Source of the DNA: Paracoccus benzoatiresistens
Lineage (GTDB): Bacteria > Pseudomonadota > Alphaproteobacteria > Rhodobacterales > Rhodobacteraceae
Length of the DNA: 64,000 nt
Reading direction: 5' to 3'
NCBI RefSeq assembly: GCF_026913015.1
Contig: NZ_JAPTYD010000012.1
Span: 1 to 64,000 of the forward strand
A program made the translations under genes and the position numbers. Below the pieces are notes generated by a model that searched no databases, was not told the DNA's origin, and saw only the letters and a program-made list of their open reading frames with translations. Shown here one piece after another: positions 8,643 through 16,216 of the stretch; the stretch's first letter is position 1; each line of letters starts with the position of its first letter.

Positions 8643-10468
8643 TGATTTGCGACGACCTTTAGCTCATCGCCCGGTTGCGATTCAACACGGGGCTCGAAGC
8701 GCGGCGCGATGACCGGCAGCTTTTCGTCGGTCACGGGCTCCAGCCCGACCAGCGGCGCCAGGCGGCGGATCATCGCGCCCGCGACCGGCGCAGCGGTGGT
8801 TCCGGCGGTGCGTGTCTCGCCGCCCGGCCCCGTGACGGAAGGTTCGTCAAGCGCCAGGATCAGCACATATTTCGGTGCGCTTGCCGGAAAGACCGAGGCG
8901 AAGTTCGCGACCACCTTGTTGTCGTAATAGCCACCCGAGGGGCGCGGCTTGTCGGCGGTCCCGGTCTTGCCCGCGACCTCGTATCCCTCGACCTCGGCCT
9001 GCCGGGCGGTGCCGCGCGTGACGACCTGGCGCAGCATGTCCACCGCGCGGGCGGCGGCGCGTTCGGACAGGATCTGCTCGCCTTCGGGGCGGGTGCGGCC
9101 ATGGATCAGCGTGGGCATCACCTTTTTGCCGCCATTGGCCACGGTGGCATAGGCGGCGGCCAGATGCAGCGGGCTGGCGGCAAGGCCGTGGCCAAAGGAC
9201 ACGGTCGCGGCCGTGACGGCGGGCCAGCGGGTCGGGACCAGCGGCTTGCCGGTCGGCGCCTCGACCATCTCGATCGGCAGGGGGTCGAAGAAGCCCAGCT
9301 TCTGCAGGAAGTCCTTCTGCTTGTCCACGCCGATCATCTGCGCGATCCTGACCGTGCCCACGTTCGAGGACTTAACGATCACATCGGTGGCCGACAACTG
9401 CGGGCCATAGTTGGAAAAGTCGTTGATCCGGTACTTGCCGATCCGCATCGGCGTGGTGGTGTTGATGCCGCTGTTGGGGTTGATGATCTGCAGATCCAGC
9501 GCCTGCGCGACCGGGAAGATCTTGAAGGTCGAACCCAGTTCATATTGCCCCTGGACCGCGCGATTGAACAGCGGACTGTCGGACGGATCGCCCTTCAACA
9601 GCGGACGCGGGCGGTCGTTCGGATCGAAGTCGGGCAGGCTGGCCATCGCCAGGATCTCGCCCGACTTGATCTCCATCAGGATGCCGGTGGCGCCCTTGGC
9701 GTTCATCACCTCCATGCCGGAGGCGAGAACCTGCTCCATCGCCGCCTGCACCGGCAGGTCGATGGACAGCTGCAAGGGCGCGCCTTCGTTCGCGGGATCG
9801 CGCAGCCAGCCGTCGAAGGCCTTTTCCACGCCCGCGACGCCTAGGACCTCAGCGCTGTCCACGCCCTCGTTGCCGAAGCCCGACCCGCCGAGGATGTGGC
9901 TGGCGATATGGCCGTTGGGATAAACGCGCATCTCGCGCGGGCCGAACAGCAGCCCCGGCTCGCCGATGTCGTGGACGGCCTGCATCTGCTCGGGGCTCAT
10001 CTTGCGCTTGATCCACATGAACTTGCGGCTGCCGGTGAAGTCGCGCAGCAGCTTCTGTTCATCCAGATCGGGGAAGATGCGCGCCAGTCCCTGCGCCGCG
10101 CCCACTGGATCGACCATCTGGTGGGGATGGGCGTAAAGCGAATGCGTCAGCAGGTTGGTTGCCAGCACGCGGCCATTGCGGTCGGTGATATCCGCGCGCT
10201 GCGAGACGATCTGCGCCGACATCACGTCGCTGCGCGGCTCGATCGCGTCGCTGGAGGCCAGCGCGCCCATGCGCACGCCCACCACGCCGAAGCCCAGGAC
10301 GAACAGGCTGGCCATCAGCGCCAGGCGCTTTTCAGCGCGGCGGCGGGCCTGGTCCTGGATCGCCTCGTGGCGCAGGCGGCGGTTCTCGGCCTCGATCTCG
10401 TCGGGATTCTCGCCACGCTCTCGGGCGCGGAGGATCCGGGCCAGGGGTCGCAAGGGAATGCGGATCAT
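8639..10468 (-). CDS. ftsI: Peptidoglycan transpeptidase FtsI (PBP3)
   Basis: Class B penicillin-binding protein that crosslinks septal peptidoglycan in the divisome. The 609-residue product has a cytoplasmic N-terminus of about 50 residues, one membrane anchor (LALMASLFVLGFGVVGV), a dimerisation domain, and a transpeptidase domain with all three active-site motifs: STFK (about residue 310), SSN (about 363) and KTG (about 500). The ATG at 10468 sits 8 bases after GGAG and is preferred to a GTG at 10477 that overlaps the ftsL stop. Bordered by ftsL and murE, as expected. Confidence 0.97.
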   Translation of the reverse strand: MIRIPLRPLARILRARERGENPDEIEAENRRLRHEAIQDQARRRAEKRLALMASLFVLGFGVVGVRMGALASSDAIEPRSDVMSAQIVSQRADITDRNGRVLATNLLTHSLYAHPHQMVDPVGAAQGLARIFPDLDEQKLLRDFTGSRKFMWIKRKMSPEQMQAVHDIGEPGLLFGPREMRVYPNGHIASHILGGSGFGNEGVDSAEVLGVAGVEKAFDGWLRDPANEGAPLQLSIDLPVQAAMEQVLASGMEVMNAKGATGILMEIKSGEILAMASLPDFDPNDRPRPLLKGDPSDSPLFNRAVQGQYELGSTFKIFPVAQALDLQIINPNSGINTTTPMRIGKYRINDFSNYGPQLSATDVIVKSSNVGTVRIAQMIGVDKQKDFLQKLGFFDPLPIEMVEAPTGKPLVPTRWPAVTAATVSFGHGLAASPLHLAAAYATVANGGKKVMPTLIHGRTRPEGEQILSERAAARAVDMLRQVVTRGTARQAEVEGYEVAGKTGTADKPRPSGGYYDNKVVANFASVFPASAPKYVLILALDEPSVTGPGGETRTAGTTAAPVAGAMIRRLAPLVGLEPVTDEKLPVIAPRFEPRVESQPGDELKVVANQ

Positions 10469-10473
10469 GACGG

Positions 10474-10830
10474 TCACTCCTGCGGGGCGGCGTTGCCGGG
10501 GGCTTCGGATGCGGCTTCGGGTTCAGGTTCCGGCGGCGCGGGGGGCTTGGGATAGTCGATATGGCCCAGGTCCATCACCTGCCCCGCCTCGCGCGGGATC
10601 AGCTGCAGCCGGTCAAAATTCAGATCCACCAGTTCGCGCAGCCGGTCAGGGCGGTTCAGATAGGCCCATTCGGCGCGCAGCACGCCAAGGTCCTCGCGCA
10701 GGGCCGCGATTTCCCGCTGGACCTGGCTCATCTCGCCGATGGCTGCCTGGGTGCGGTAATTCTCGCGATAGGCCCAGAAGGCCAGGCCCATCACCAGAAG
10801 CGCGCAGGCAAGATAGGTCAAGGGACGCAT
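10474..10830 (-). CDS. ftsL: Cell division protein FtsL
   Basis: Small bitopic divisome protein that bridges early and late division proteins with FtsB and FtsQ. The 118-residue product has an N-terminal membrane segment (residues 4-20, LTYLACALLVMGLAFWA) followed by a heptad-like coiled-coil region (about 30-75), then a proline/glutamate-rich tail. Identification rests on this architecture and on its position between rsmH and ftsI. The start codon overlaps the rsmH stop (TGATG). Confidence 0.88.
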   Translation of the reverse strand: MRPLTYLACALLVMGLAFWAYRENYRTQAAIGEMSQVQREIAALREDLGVLRAEWAYLNRPDRLRELVDLNFDRLQLIPREAGQVMDLGHIDYPKPPAPPEPEPEAASEAPGNAAPQE

Positions 10831-11795
10831 CAATGGCCCCCCTTCGGCAGACGCGGCATGGCCAGGGCATCGGCATCGACCCCTCCGGCGGGGGCCTCGG
10901 TGCGAACGGCCACGCGCAGCAGCGCGGACCGGGCGCGGGGATTGGCGGCCTCTTCGTCCGGGTCGGGGCCGATGGCGCGGCGGAAGGGCATGGTGAAGGC
11001 CGCAGGCGCCGTGTCCTGCACCGGCGCATAGCGGCTGCCGCCGCCCGCGCTGTTCGACCGCGCCTGCATGAAGCGCTTGACGATCCGGTCCTCCAGCGAA
11101 TGGAAGCTGACCACGGCCAGCTTGCCGCCGGGCTTCAAGGCGCGTTCGGCGGCGGACAGGCCATCGACCAGCTGGCGGAATTCGTCGTTCACCCAGATGC
11201 GGATCGCCTGAAAGCTGCGCGTGGCGGGGTGGCTCTGCCCCGGCTTGGAGCGCGGCAGGCACGATGCCACGGCCTCGGCCAGCTCTGCCGTGCGGGTCAG
11301 CGGGCGGGCGGCGACGATGGCGCGGGCGATGCGGCGGGCGGCGCGCTCCTCGCCATAATAATAGAGCACATCGGCGATCACCGATTCCTCGACGGTGTTC
11401 AGCAGATCGGCGGCCGAGGGCCCTGCCTGTTCCATCCGCATGTCCAGCGGCCCGTCGCGCAGGAAGGAAAAGCCGCGTTCCGCCAGATCCAGCTGCATCG
11501 AACTGACGCCCAGATCCAGCACGACGCCGTCCAGTGATTCGCCTGCAAGTTGATCAAGGTCCGAGAAGGTCCCCTCGACCAGCCGCAGCCGGTCGCCGTA
11601 CTCGCCCGCCCAGCTTGCCGCCATGTCGAAGACCAGCGGATCGCGGTCCACGCCGATCACCTTGTCCGCCCCCGCCGCCAGCAGGCCGCGGGAATAGCCC
11701 CCTGCCCCGAAGGTGCCGTCCAGCCAGACCCCGGACACGGGCGCGACCGCGCGAAGCAGCGGGGCAAGAAGAACAGGCACATGCGACTCGGCCAT
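10830..11795 (-). CDS. rsmH: 16S rRNA (cytosine1402-N4)-methyltransferase
   Basis: S-adenosylmethionine-dependent enzyme that N4-methylates C1402 in the ribosomal P site. The 321-residue product starts with the family motif [10 protein letters not shown], followed by [16 protein letters not shown] (SAM-binding loop) and VDRDP; further on are [11 protein letters not shown] and [14 protein letters not shown]. Second gene of the dcw operon, 3 bases after mraZ. Formerly mraW. Confidence 0.97.
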   Translation of the reverse strand: MAESHVPVLLAPLLRAVAPVSGVWLDGTFGAGGYSRGLLAAGADKVIGVDRDPLVFDMAASWAGEYGDRLRLVEGTFSDLDQLAGESLDGVVLDLGVSSMQLDLAERGFSFLRDGPLDMRMEQAGPSAADLLNTVEESVIADVLYYYGEERAARRIARAIVAARPLTRTAELAEAVASCLPRSKPGQSHPATRSFQAIRIWVNDEFRQLVDGLSAAERALKPGGKLAVVSFHSLEDRIVKRFMQARSNSAGGGSRYAPVQDTAPAAFTMPFRRAIGPDPDEEAANPRARSALLRVAVRTEAPAGGVDADALAMPRLPKGGH

Positions 11796-11798
11796 GGT

Positions 11799-12311
11799 CT
11801 ACTCCTCGCCCAATTGGTCGAGGAACGAGCGCGGGTCGAATTCGGGGCCGTGCTGGGCGGTGAAGTCCTCCAGCGCCGCGACATCCTTGGGCCGGGAATC
11901 GGGGTGATAAACCTGGACATAGTCGCCGCGCGATTCGAAGATCGTTTCACTTCCGTCGGCTAGGCCCAGTTTCTCGCGCAGTTTCTGGGGCAGGACCAGG
12001 CGGCCCTCCTTGTCGATTTCCAGATCCGTTGATTGTCCGTTCATCAGCATTTCCAGCCAGCGGCGCTGCGGGCTGCCGCGCGTCAGCTTGTCGATCTGCT
12101 CGTCGATTTCCTCGATGGCCTCGATGGTGTAAAGCTCGATCCAGTTCCACCAGTCGGGGCCGTAGACGGCCACAAGCTGCGTGCGTCCGGTATTGGCGGT
12201 GGCGAAACCCGGGTCGCCGGCATCGAATACGCGCCGCAGCCGGGCCGGGACCGACATGCGCCCCTTGCCATCGACCTTGACGGATTCAGTGCCTCTGAAC
12301 TTCCGCGCCAC
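11799..12311 (-). CDS. mraZ: Transcriptional regulator MraZ
   Basis: First gene of the dcw operon. MraZ forms ring-shaped oligomers of double SpoVT-AbrB domains that bind repeats in its own promoter and, in E. coli, repress the operon. The 170-residue product shows both domains: VKVDGKGRMSVPARLR (residues ~11-26) and LEIDKEGRLVLPQKLRE (residues ~97-113). The C-terminal ~25 residues are acidic. The 611 bases upstream contain candidate regulatory boxes listed separately. Confidence 0.95.
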   Translation of the reverse strand: MARKFRGTESVKVDGKGRMSVPARLRRVFDAGDPGFATANTGRTQLVAVYGPDWWNWIELYTIEAIEEIDEQIDKLTRGSPQRRWLEMLMNGQSTDLEIDKEGRLVLPQKLREKLGLADGSETIFESRGDYVQVYHPDSRPKDVAALEDFTAQHGPEFDPRSFLDQLGEE

Positions 12312-12571
12312 CCTTGGCCTGCCTCACTGCCGCTCTTCCGCCCGCCCAAAAGAGAAAGGGCGGATCGGGCCGCTGCCACTGCCCGATCCGCCGCCCTCGT
12401 TCCCCGTCCTGGCCCCTTTTTGGGGTCTCGCCCTGTCACGCGCCACCTGGGGGAGGTGCTGCTCGCGCATGCGGACGCTTATTTGGAAAACGGATGCCTG
12501 TATGAAAGCCTGCTCGCCTGTGGGGTCTTTGTTGCCCCTTTGCTGCCCGTCTTCGTGATCTGGTTGTGGCA

Positions 12572-12586
12572 TGGGAATTCATGGGA
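12572..12586. repeat. TGGGA-N5-TGGGA direct repeat
   Basis: Two TGGGA copies at exact 10-base spacing, inside two copies of CATGGGAA, on the plus strand about 260 bases upstream of mraZ. E. coli MraZ binds TGGGN repeats spaced this way. Here there are only two and they lie on the strand opposite mraZ, so the assignment is weak. Confidence 0.25.
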
Positions 12587-12725
12587 AGCAACGGTATTCT
12601 TCGCCCCGAGGCGAAGCTAAAGGGCGAACGGCGGAATGCCGCAAACGGGGCATCTTCCTGATCCGAATCGAAAAAGGCGCAATGGGTGGGATTCCAAGCG
12701 CATAAAACATACCAAATCTAGGAGA

Positions 12726-12740
12726 TTAACTTTTGTTAAC
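12726..12740. promoter_or_regulatory. TTAAC-N4-GTTAAC box, CtrA-like
   Basis: TTAAC, TTTT, GTTAAC in the AT-rich core upstream of mraZ. CtrA sites have the form TTAA-N7-TTAA; this one has N6, so it is one base short. It could be a CtrA-type site, another palindromic operator or chance. Confidence 0.3.
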
Positions 12741-12793
12741 CAAGGCCTTTTCGGTCGGAGCGGGCCTTGCGAGCGGGTGCCACCTGTTGCGAC

Positions 12794-12802
12794 TTATCCA
12801 CA
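12794..12802 (+). promoter_or_regulatory. DnaA box upstream of the dcw operon
   Basis: TTATCCACA, an exact match to the DnaA-box consensus TTATNCACA. A single box is not an origin. It could let DnaA influence dcw transcription, linking replication to division. Confidence 0.4.
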
Positions 12803-12922
12803 GAAAACTGGGTTTGCCGATTTATTGCTCACGGACCCTCACGGAAAGGCGAGCACGCACAACCCTGACGCGACACGCCGCCAAACCCCTGCATTCCCGT
12901 CCATTCCCGAAAGGCTTCGCGA

Positions 12923-14014
12923 TCAGGCCACGCTGTCCCCGATCAGACGCCCTGCGAGCTGCGCGTAAGCCTGCGCCGTGGCACCCTCGGACAAGGCTAC
13001 CGGAAGACCCGAATCGCCTGCAAGCCGCACTTCCAGTTCCAGCGGAAGCGCGCCCAGGAACGGCAGGCCAAGCCGGGCGGCTTCAGCCGCTACCCCGCCG
13101 TGGCCGAACAGATGCGCCTCGTGCCCGCAATTGGGACAGACATAGGTGGACATGTTCTCCACCAGGCCGAGGACGGGGGTTTTCAGCTTGTTGAACATGT
13201 CGATGGCGCGGCGGGCATCCAGCAGCGCCACGTCCTGCGGGGTCGAGACGATGATGGCGCCCGTCACCGCCGCCTTCTGGCACAGGCTCAGCTGCACGTC
13301 GCCGGTGCCGGGCGGCAGGTCGATCAGCAGCACGTCCAGTTCGCCCCAGTTCACCTGCTGCAGCATCTGCTGCATCGCGCCCATCAGCATGGGACCCCGC
13401 CAGACGACCGCCTCGCCTTCCTTCAGCATCAGGCCGATCGACATGACGGTGACGCCATGGGCGTGCAGCGGCTCGATGTGCTGGCCGTCGGGGCTGGCCG
13501 GGCGGCCCGACACCCCCATCATGCGCGGCTGCGAGGGGCCATAGATATCCGCGTCCAGCAGACCCACCCGCCTGCCCGCGCGCGCAAGCGCGACCGCAAG
13601 GTTCGAGGTCACGGTGGACTTGCCGACGCCGCCCTTGCCCGATCCGATGGCGATGATGTTCCTGACGCCCGGAATCGCCTGCGGTCCCGCCTGGCCGGTC
13701 GGATGCCGCCCGATCTGCAGCGAGGGCGCGGCGCCCGAACTGCGCACGGGCTCGCCCTTCGGCTTGCCCGCAGGGGCGGTCATGACGATCTGGACCCGGG
13801 CCACGCCCGGCATCCCCTCAAGCCGGCGCCGGGCCTCGGCCTCGACCGGAGCGAGGGCGCGCGCGGCAGCGGCATCCGCGACCTCCAGCACGAATCTGAT
13901 CGTGTCGCCCTCGACCGAAAAGGCCCGGACCAGATCGGCTTTTTCCAGGGTCCTCCCGTCCGGCAGAAGGATATCGGAGATTTCCCTTAGGGCAGCTTCA
14001 CGGTTCACGGACAT
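12923..14014 (-). CDS. mrp: Mrp/ApbC-type Fe-S cluster carrier ATPase
   Basis: P-loop ATPase of the Mrp/NBP35 family that binds and transfers Fe-S clusters. The 363-residue product has an N-terminal MIP18 (DUF59) domain (residues ~5-80), a proline/glycine linker, the deviant Walker [12 protein letters not shown] (124-134), [16 protein letters not shown], and the cluster-binding CPNC (about 291-294). All key elements are intact. It lies upstream of the dcw region on the same strand but 611 bases away, so it is probably a separate unit. Confidence 0.95.
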   Translation of the reverse strand: MSVNREAALREISDILLPDGRTLEKADLVRAFSVEGDTIRFVLEVADAAAARALAPVEAEARRRLEGMPGVARVQIVMTAPAGKPKGEPVRSSGAAPSLQIGRHPTGQAGPQAIPGVRNIIAIGSGKGGVGKSTVTSNLAVALARAGRRVGLLDADIYGPSQPRMMGVSGRPASPDGQHIEPLHAHGVTVMSIGLMLKEGEAVVWRGPMLMGAMQQMLQQVNWGELDVLLIDLPPGTGDVQLSLCQKAAVTGAIIVSTPQDVALLDARRAIDMFNKLKTPVLGLVENMSTYVCPNCGHEAHLFGHGGVAAEAARLGLPFLGALPLELEVRLAGDSGLPVALSEGATAQAYAQLAGRLIGDSVA

Positions 14015-14358
14015 GTCAGGCCTGTTCTTGCAACTCAGGCGCCAACATGGTTCAGGACGCGCGCCGCATCAACCACCCGCCGCAATTTGCGGCATCACGC
14101 CGCCGGACATGCACCCCGCGCCCATTTTTGCAGCGCAGCGTGACCGCTAACTGCTTCTGACCGTAACAATTCTGTCATGAATATCACGGCGATATGAGGT
14201 GCTTGACGCGCCAGTCATGCGGTTGCTGCATGGCAGCATTCCCAAAGCGTCCATTGTGCAGACGCAGCATTCGGGCCATCTTGTGTTCATCGAAAGGCGC
14301 CGGGCCAATCCGGGCAGGGCGCAACCGCAAGAACAAAGACGCTGAAAAGGAACATGAC
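14015..14358. other. Divergent intergenic region between mrp and the DUF1127 gene
   Basis: About 344 bases carrying the promoters for mrp (leftward) and for the DUF1127/hairpin array (rightward). A CTTGACG element at 14202-14208 would suit a -35 box, including the heat-shock sigma type, but no matching -10 sequence was clear. No coding potential was found. Confidence 0.4.
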
Positions 14359-14580
14359 ATGGCTGCTATCGCCCAAACCCACAACGCCGCTGCCTCGCTT
14401 GGCTTCGCTGGCCGTCTGATGGCTGCGATCCAGCGCATGCAGGAAAACCGCGCCCGCCGCGCAATCTATCGCCAGACGGTGCGTGAACTGAATGCCCTGA
14501 CCAACCGCGACCTGGCGGATCTGGGCATCAACCGCACGATGATCGCCCGGTTGGCCCGCGAAGCGGCCTGGGGCAAGTAA
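14359..14580 (+). CDS. DUF1127 (YjiS-like) small protein
   Basis: A 73-residue basic protein with the arginine-rich DUF1127 helix at its C-terminal half (VRELNALTNRDLADLGINRTMIARLA). An AAAGGA ribosome binding site precedes the ATG by 7 bases. In Rhodobacter sphaeroides a DUF1127 protein (CcaF1) is encoded just upstream of, and co-transcribed with, the stress-induced CcsR RNAs and has been linked to RNA processing. Here too the gene is followed directly by hairpins with the same CCUCCUCCC loop signature and no terminator until 15046, so one primary transcript covering protein and RNAs is likely. A similar RNA-related role is inference from that neighbourhood. Confidence 0.92.
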   Translation: MAAIAQTHNAAASLGFAGRLMAAIQRMQENRARRAIYRQTVRELNALTNRDLADLGINRTMIARLAREAAWGK

Positions 14581-14591
14581 GAACTGACCTT

Positions 14592-14660
14592 TCCGCCCCA
14601 CCTCCTCCCCGGGGCGGACCTGACGGCATCCTTTCTCCTCCTCCCATGAGGATGCCGTCA
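14592..14660 (+). ncRNA. CcsR/cuckoo-like RNA unit 1 (two hairpins)
   Basis: Hairpin 1: TCCGCCCC (14592-14599) pairs with GGGGCGGA (14611-14618); the 11-base loop holds CCTCCTCCCC. Hairpin 2: TGACGGCATCCT (14621-14632) pairs perfectly with AGGATGCCGTCA (14649-14660); the loop holds CTCCTCCTCCC. The two lie 2 bases apart and start 11 bases after the DUF1127 stop. Two stem-loops with a CCUCCUCCC loop define the cuckoo/CcsR family. Confidence 0.85.
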
Positions 14661-14668
14661 CAAACAGC

Positions 14669-14741
14669 GCTGGAACCCTTTCTCCTCCCCAGGGTTTCAG
14701 CCGCAGGCGGCGGCCCCTTCTCCTCCCTCGGGGGTCGCCGC
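14669..14741 (+). ncRNA. CcsR/cuckoo-like RNA unit 2 (two hairpins)
   Basis: Hairpin 3: GCTGGAACCCT (14669-14679) pairs with AGGGTTTCAGC (14691-14701), one G-U pair, loop TTCTCCTCCCC. Hairpin 4: GCGGCGGCCCC (14707-14717) pairs with GGGGTCGCCGC (14731-14741), one G-U pair, loop with CTCCTCCC. Stem sequences differ completely from unit 1 while the loops match, which indicates selection on the loop motif and on pairing. Confidence 0.83.
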
Positions 14742-14753
14742 GTACCGAATATA

Positions 14754-14771
14754 GCCGCCCCATCCCGCGGC
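14754..14771 (+). repeat. Linker hairpin copy 1 (ATAGCCGCC...GCGGCACC)
   Basis: GCCGC pairs with GCGGC around an 8-base loop without the CCUCCUCCC motif. It sits in the 38-base linker between units 2 and 3. A near copy occupies the linker between units 3 and 4. Confidence 0.6.
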
Positions 14772-14779
14772 ACCAGAAT

Positions 14780-14854
14780 ACGGCCCGCCCTCTCCTCCTC
14801 CCATGGGCAGGGTCGTCTGCGGTGAAGCCTCTCCTCCTCCCTGGCTGAACCGCA
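14780..14854 (+). ncRNA. CcsR/cuckoo-like RNA unit 3 (two hairpins)
   Basis: Hairpin 5: ACGGCCCGCCC (14780-14790) pairs with GGGC-A-GGGTCGT (14805-14816), with one bulged A, loop TCTCCTCCTCCCAT. Hairpin 6: TGCGGT-GA-AGCC (14818-14829) pairs with GGCT-GA-ACCGCA (14843-14854). The symmetric GA/GA internal loop would form tandem sheared G-A pairs; the loop is TCTCCTCCTCCCT. Confidence 0.83.
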
Positions 14855-14863
14855 CCCCATATA

Positions 14864-14880
14864 GCCGCCTCATTTGCGGC
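14864..14880 (+). repeat. Linker hairpin copy 2
   Basis: GCCGC pairs with GCGGC around a 7-base loop, between units 3 and 4. Flanks match copy 1 (ATAGCCGCC before, GCGGCACC after), suggesting that a unit plus linker was duplicated. Confidence 0.6.
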
Positions 14881-14891
14881 ACCCTGATGCG

Positions 14892-14963
14892 ACGGACCTC
14901 TCCTCCTCCCAATGGTCCGTTCGTTGGCGGCAACGGCCTTTCCTCCTCCCATGGCCTTGCCGC
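14892..14963 (+). ncRNA. CcsR/cuckoo-like RNA unit 4 (two hairpins)
   Basis: Hairpin 7: ACGGACC (14892-14898) pairs with GGTCCGT (14914-14920), loop TCTCCTCCTCCCAAT. Hairpin 8: GCGGCAA-C-GGCC (14927-14938) pairs with GGCCTTGCCGC (14953-14963), with one bulged C, loop TTTCCTCCTCCCAT. The hairpins are 6 bases apart. Confidence 0.83.
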
Positions 14964-14970
14964 ACCCCAT

Positions 14971-15046
14971 ACGCGGCCCCTCCCTCCTCCCTGGGCCAGC
15001 GTTGCGCGGCGGCGCCCCCTCCTCCTCCCTGGGCGCCGCCGCTTTT
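14971..15046 (+). ncRNA. CcsR/cuckoo-like RNA unit 5 (two hairpins, ends in terminator)
   Basis: Hairpin 9: ACGCGGCCC (14971-14979) pairs with GGGCC-A-GCGT (14993-15002), one bulged A, loop with CCCTCCTCCC. Hairpin 10: GCGGCGGCGCCC (15006-15017) pairs perfectly with GGGCGCCGCCGC (15031-15042), loop CCTCCTCCTCCCT, followed by TTTT. The last hairpin therefore serves as both a motif hairpin and the transcription terminator of the whole array. Confidence 0.83.
15006..15046 (+). terminator. Terminator of the DUF1127/hairpin-array transcript
   Basis: A 12-base-pair GC-rich stem (15006-15017 with 15031-15042) followed by TTTTCATTT. It is the only hairpin in the array with a T run, so the five upstream-to-downstream units most likely form one transcript. 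Confidence 0.8.
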
Positions 15047-15113
15047 CATTTCAGACCTGCCGGAACTGCCGCCCCCGGGCCGCGTTGTCGCGGGTCATCC
15101 GGGGGGCAATGCC

Positions 15114-15332
15114 ATGAACAGATACCGCAAGGGCGCGAAGGTCGAATGGGACTGGGGCAGGGGCACCGGCAGCGGCAAGATCGCCGAGTCCTTTACCGAA
15201 CCGGTCGAGCGAACCATCAAGGGCACCAAGGTCAAGCGCGACGCCGACACTGGGAACCCCGCCTATTTGATCGAGCAGGACGACGGCGACCGGGTGCTGA
15301 AAAGCCATTCCGAACTGCGCAAGGCGACATAG
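15114..15332 (+). CDS. DUF2945 (Tudor-like) small protein
   Basis: A 72-residue protein of the DUF2945 family (also called hypervirulence-associated TUDOR domain). The whole protein is the domain: YRKGAKVEWDWGRGTGSGKI, a central variable loop, and LIEQDDGDRVLKSHSELRK at the end. Proteins of this type form a small beta-barrel; the molecular function is not established. The start is the first ATG, 7 bases after a G-rich run. It begins 68 bases beyond the hairpin-array terminator. Confidence 0.8.
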   Translation: MNRYRKGAKVEWDWGRGTGSGKIAESFTEPVERTIKGTKVKRDADTGNPAYLIEQDDGDRVLKSHSELRKAT

Positions 15333-15370
15333 GTCTTTCGCCGGGGATGGCTGCGGGCTAAGGGCCGTTC

Positions 15371-16150
15371 ATGCTCAGCTATCAACACGCCTATCACGCC
15401 GGAAATCTGGCCGACCTGCACAAGCACGCCCTGCTGGCCGCCGCGCTGGATTACCTGACGCGCAAGGACAAGCCGCTGTCCTATCTGGAAACCCATGCCG
15501 GACGCGGGCTTTACACCCTGGACGGGGCCGAGGCCGCCAAGACGGGCGAGGCCCGCGCCGGCATCCAGCGGGCCGAGGCCGAGCGTTGGCTGCCCCCCGA
15601 TCACCCGCTTCTTGCCGCCCTGGCGCAGGTCCGCCGCAGCTACGGGGCCTCGGCCTATCCCGGATCGCCGCTGATCGCCGCGCATTTCCTGCGCCGGGGC
15701 GATTCCGCCCATCTGGCCGAACTGCATCCCGCGGAATACGATGTCCTGTCCACCGTTGCGGGCTTTGCCACGCTGCACCGGCAGGACGGCTTCCAGATGG
15801 CGCAGGCGGTCTGCCCGCCGACCCCCCGGCGGGGCATCATCCTGATGGACCCGAGCTATGAGGTGAAGGCGGACTACGCCGCAATCCCGCGCCAGGTCGG
15901 GCTGATCGCGCGGAAATGGAACGTGGGCGTCATCGCGCTGTGGTATCCAGTCCTGACCGACGACCGCCACCGCCCGATGCTGGATGCGCTGATGGTCGCC
16001 CATCCCGATGCCCTGCGGTCAGAGGTCGCCTTCCGCCCCGCCCGCCCCGGCCATTCCATGGTGGGATCGGGCATGTGGGTGCTGAACGCGCCTTTCGGCT
16101 TGGCCGAGGAAGCCGCGCGGATCGAGGCGATCTTCCGCCGGAACGCCTGA
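15371..16150 (+). CDS. rlmJ: 23S rRNA (adenine2030-N6)-methyltransferase
   Basis: SAM-dependent N6-methyltransferase for A2030 of 23S rRNA. The 259-residue product opens with the RlmJ hallmark MLSYQHAYHAGNLADLHKH, followed by YLETHAGRGLY (SAM loop). The catalytic motif, usually DPPY, reads DPSY here (residues 160-163, in LMDPSYE). The family's C-terminal GSGMWVLNAP is present. The proline-to-serine change sits in the active-site loop but does not remove the catalytic Asp or Tyr, so activity is probable. Confidence 0.93.
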   Translation: MLSYQHAYHAGNLADLHKHALLAAALDYLTRKDKPLSYLETHAGRGLYTLDGAEAAKTGEARAGIQRAEAERWLPPDHPLLAALAQVRRSYGASAYPGSPLIAAHFLRRGDSAHLAELHPAEYDVLSTVAGFATLHRQDGFQMAQAVCPPTPRRGIILMDPSYEVKADYAAIPRQVGLIARKWNVGVIALWYPVLTDDRHRPMLDALMVAHPDALRSEVAFRPARPGHSMVGSGMWVLNAPFGLAEEAARIEAIFRRNA

Positions 16151-16216
16151 TCGGGGGGATTCCCCTGCCCTTGTGCCTGTGGCATGATCCCCCGACCAAT
16201 CCAGAACGGCCCGTCC

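Larger units (their letters stand above)
12312..12922. other. Regulatory region between mrp and the dcw operon
   Basis: This 611-base gap separates the mrp 3' end from mraZ. No gene is supported; the short frames here lack ribosome binding sites and family resemblance. It has a less GC-rich core (about 12700-12740) and holds a TGGGA direct repeat (12572-12586), a TTAAC/GTTAAC box (12726-12740) and a perfect DnaA-box match (12794-12802). The dcw promoter must lie here or close to mraZ, but no convincing -35/-10 pair stood out. Confidence 0.6.

Noticed and set aside
12794..12802. DnaA box considered as evidence for a replication origin
   Set aside because: Only one box, no cluster, no AT-rich unwinding region of adequate length, and no dnaA, gidA or parAB genes nearby.
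14600..15040. Repeats of CTCCTCCTCCC considered as a CRISPR array
   Set aside because: The repeated part is only about 9-11 bases, lies in hairpin loops with different stems, spacing is irregular, and no cas genes are present. RNA hairpins explain it better.
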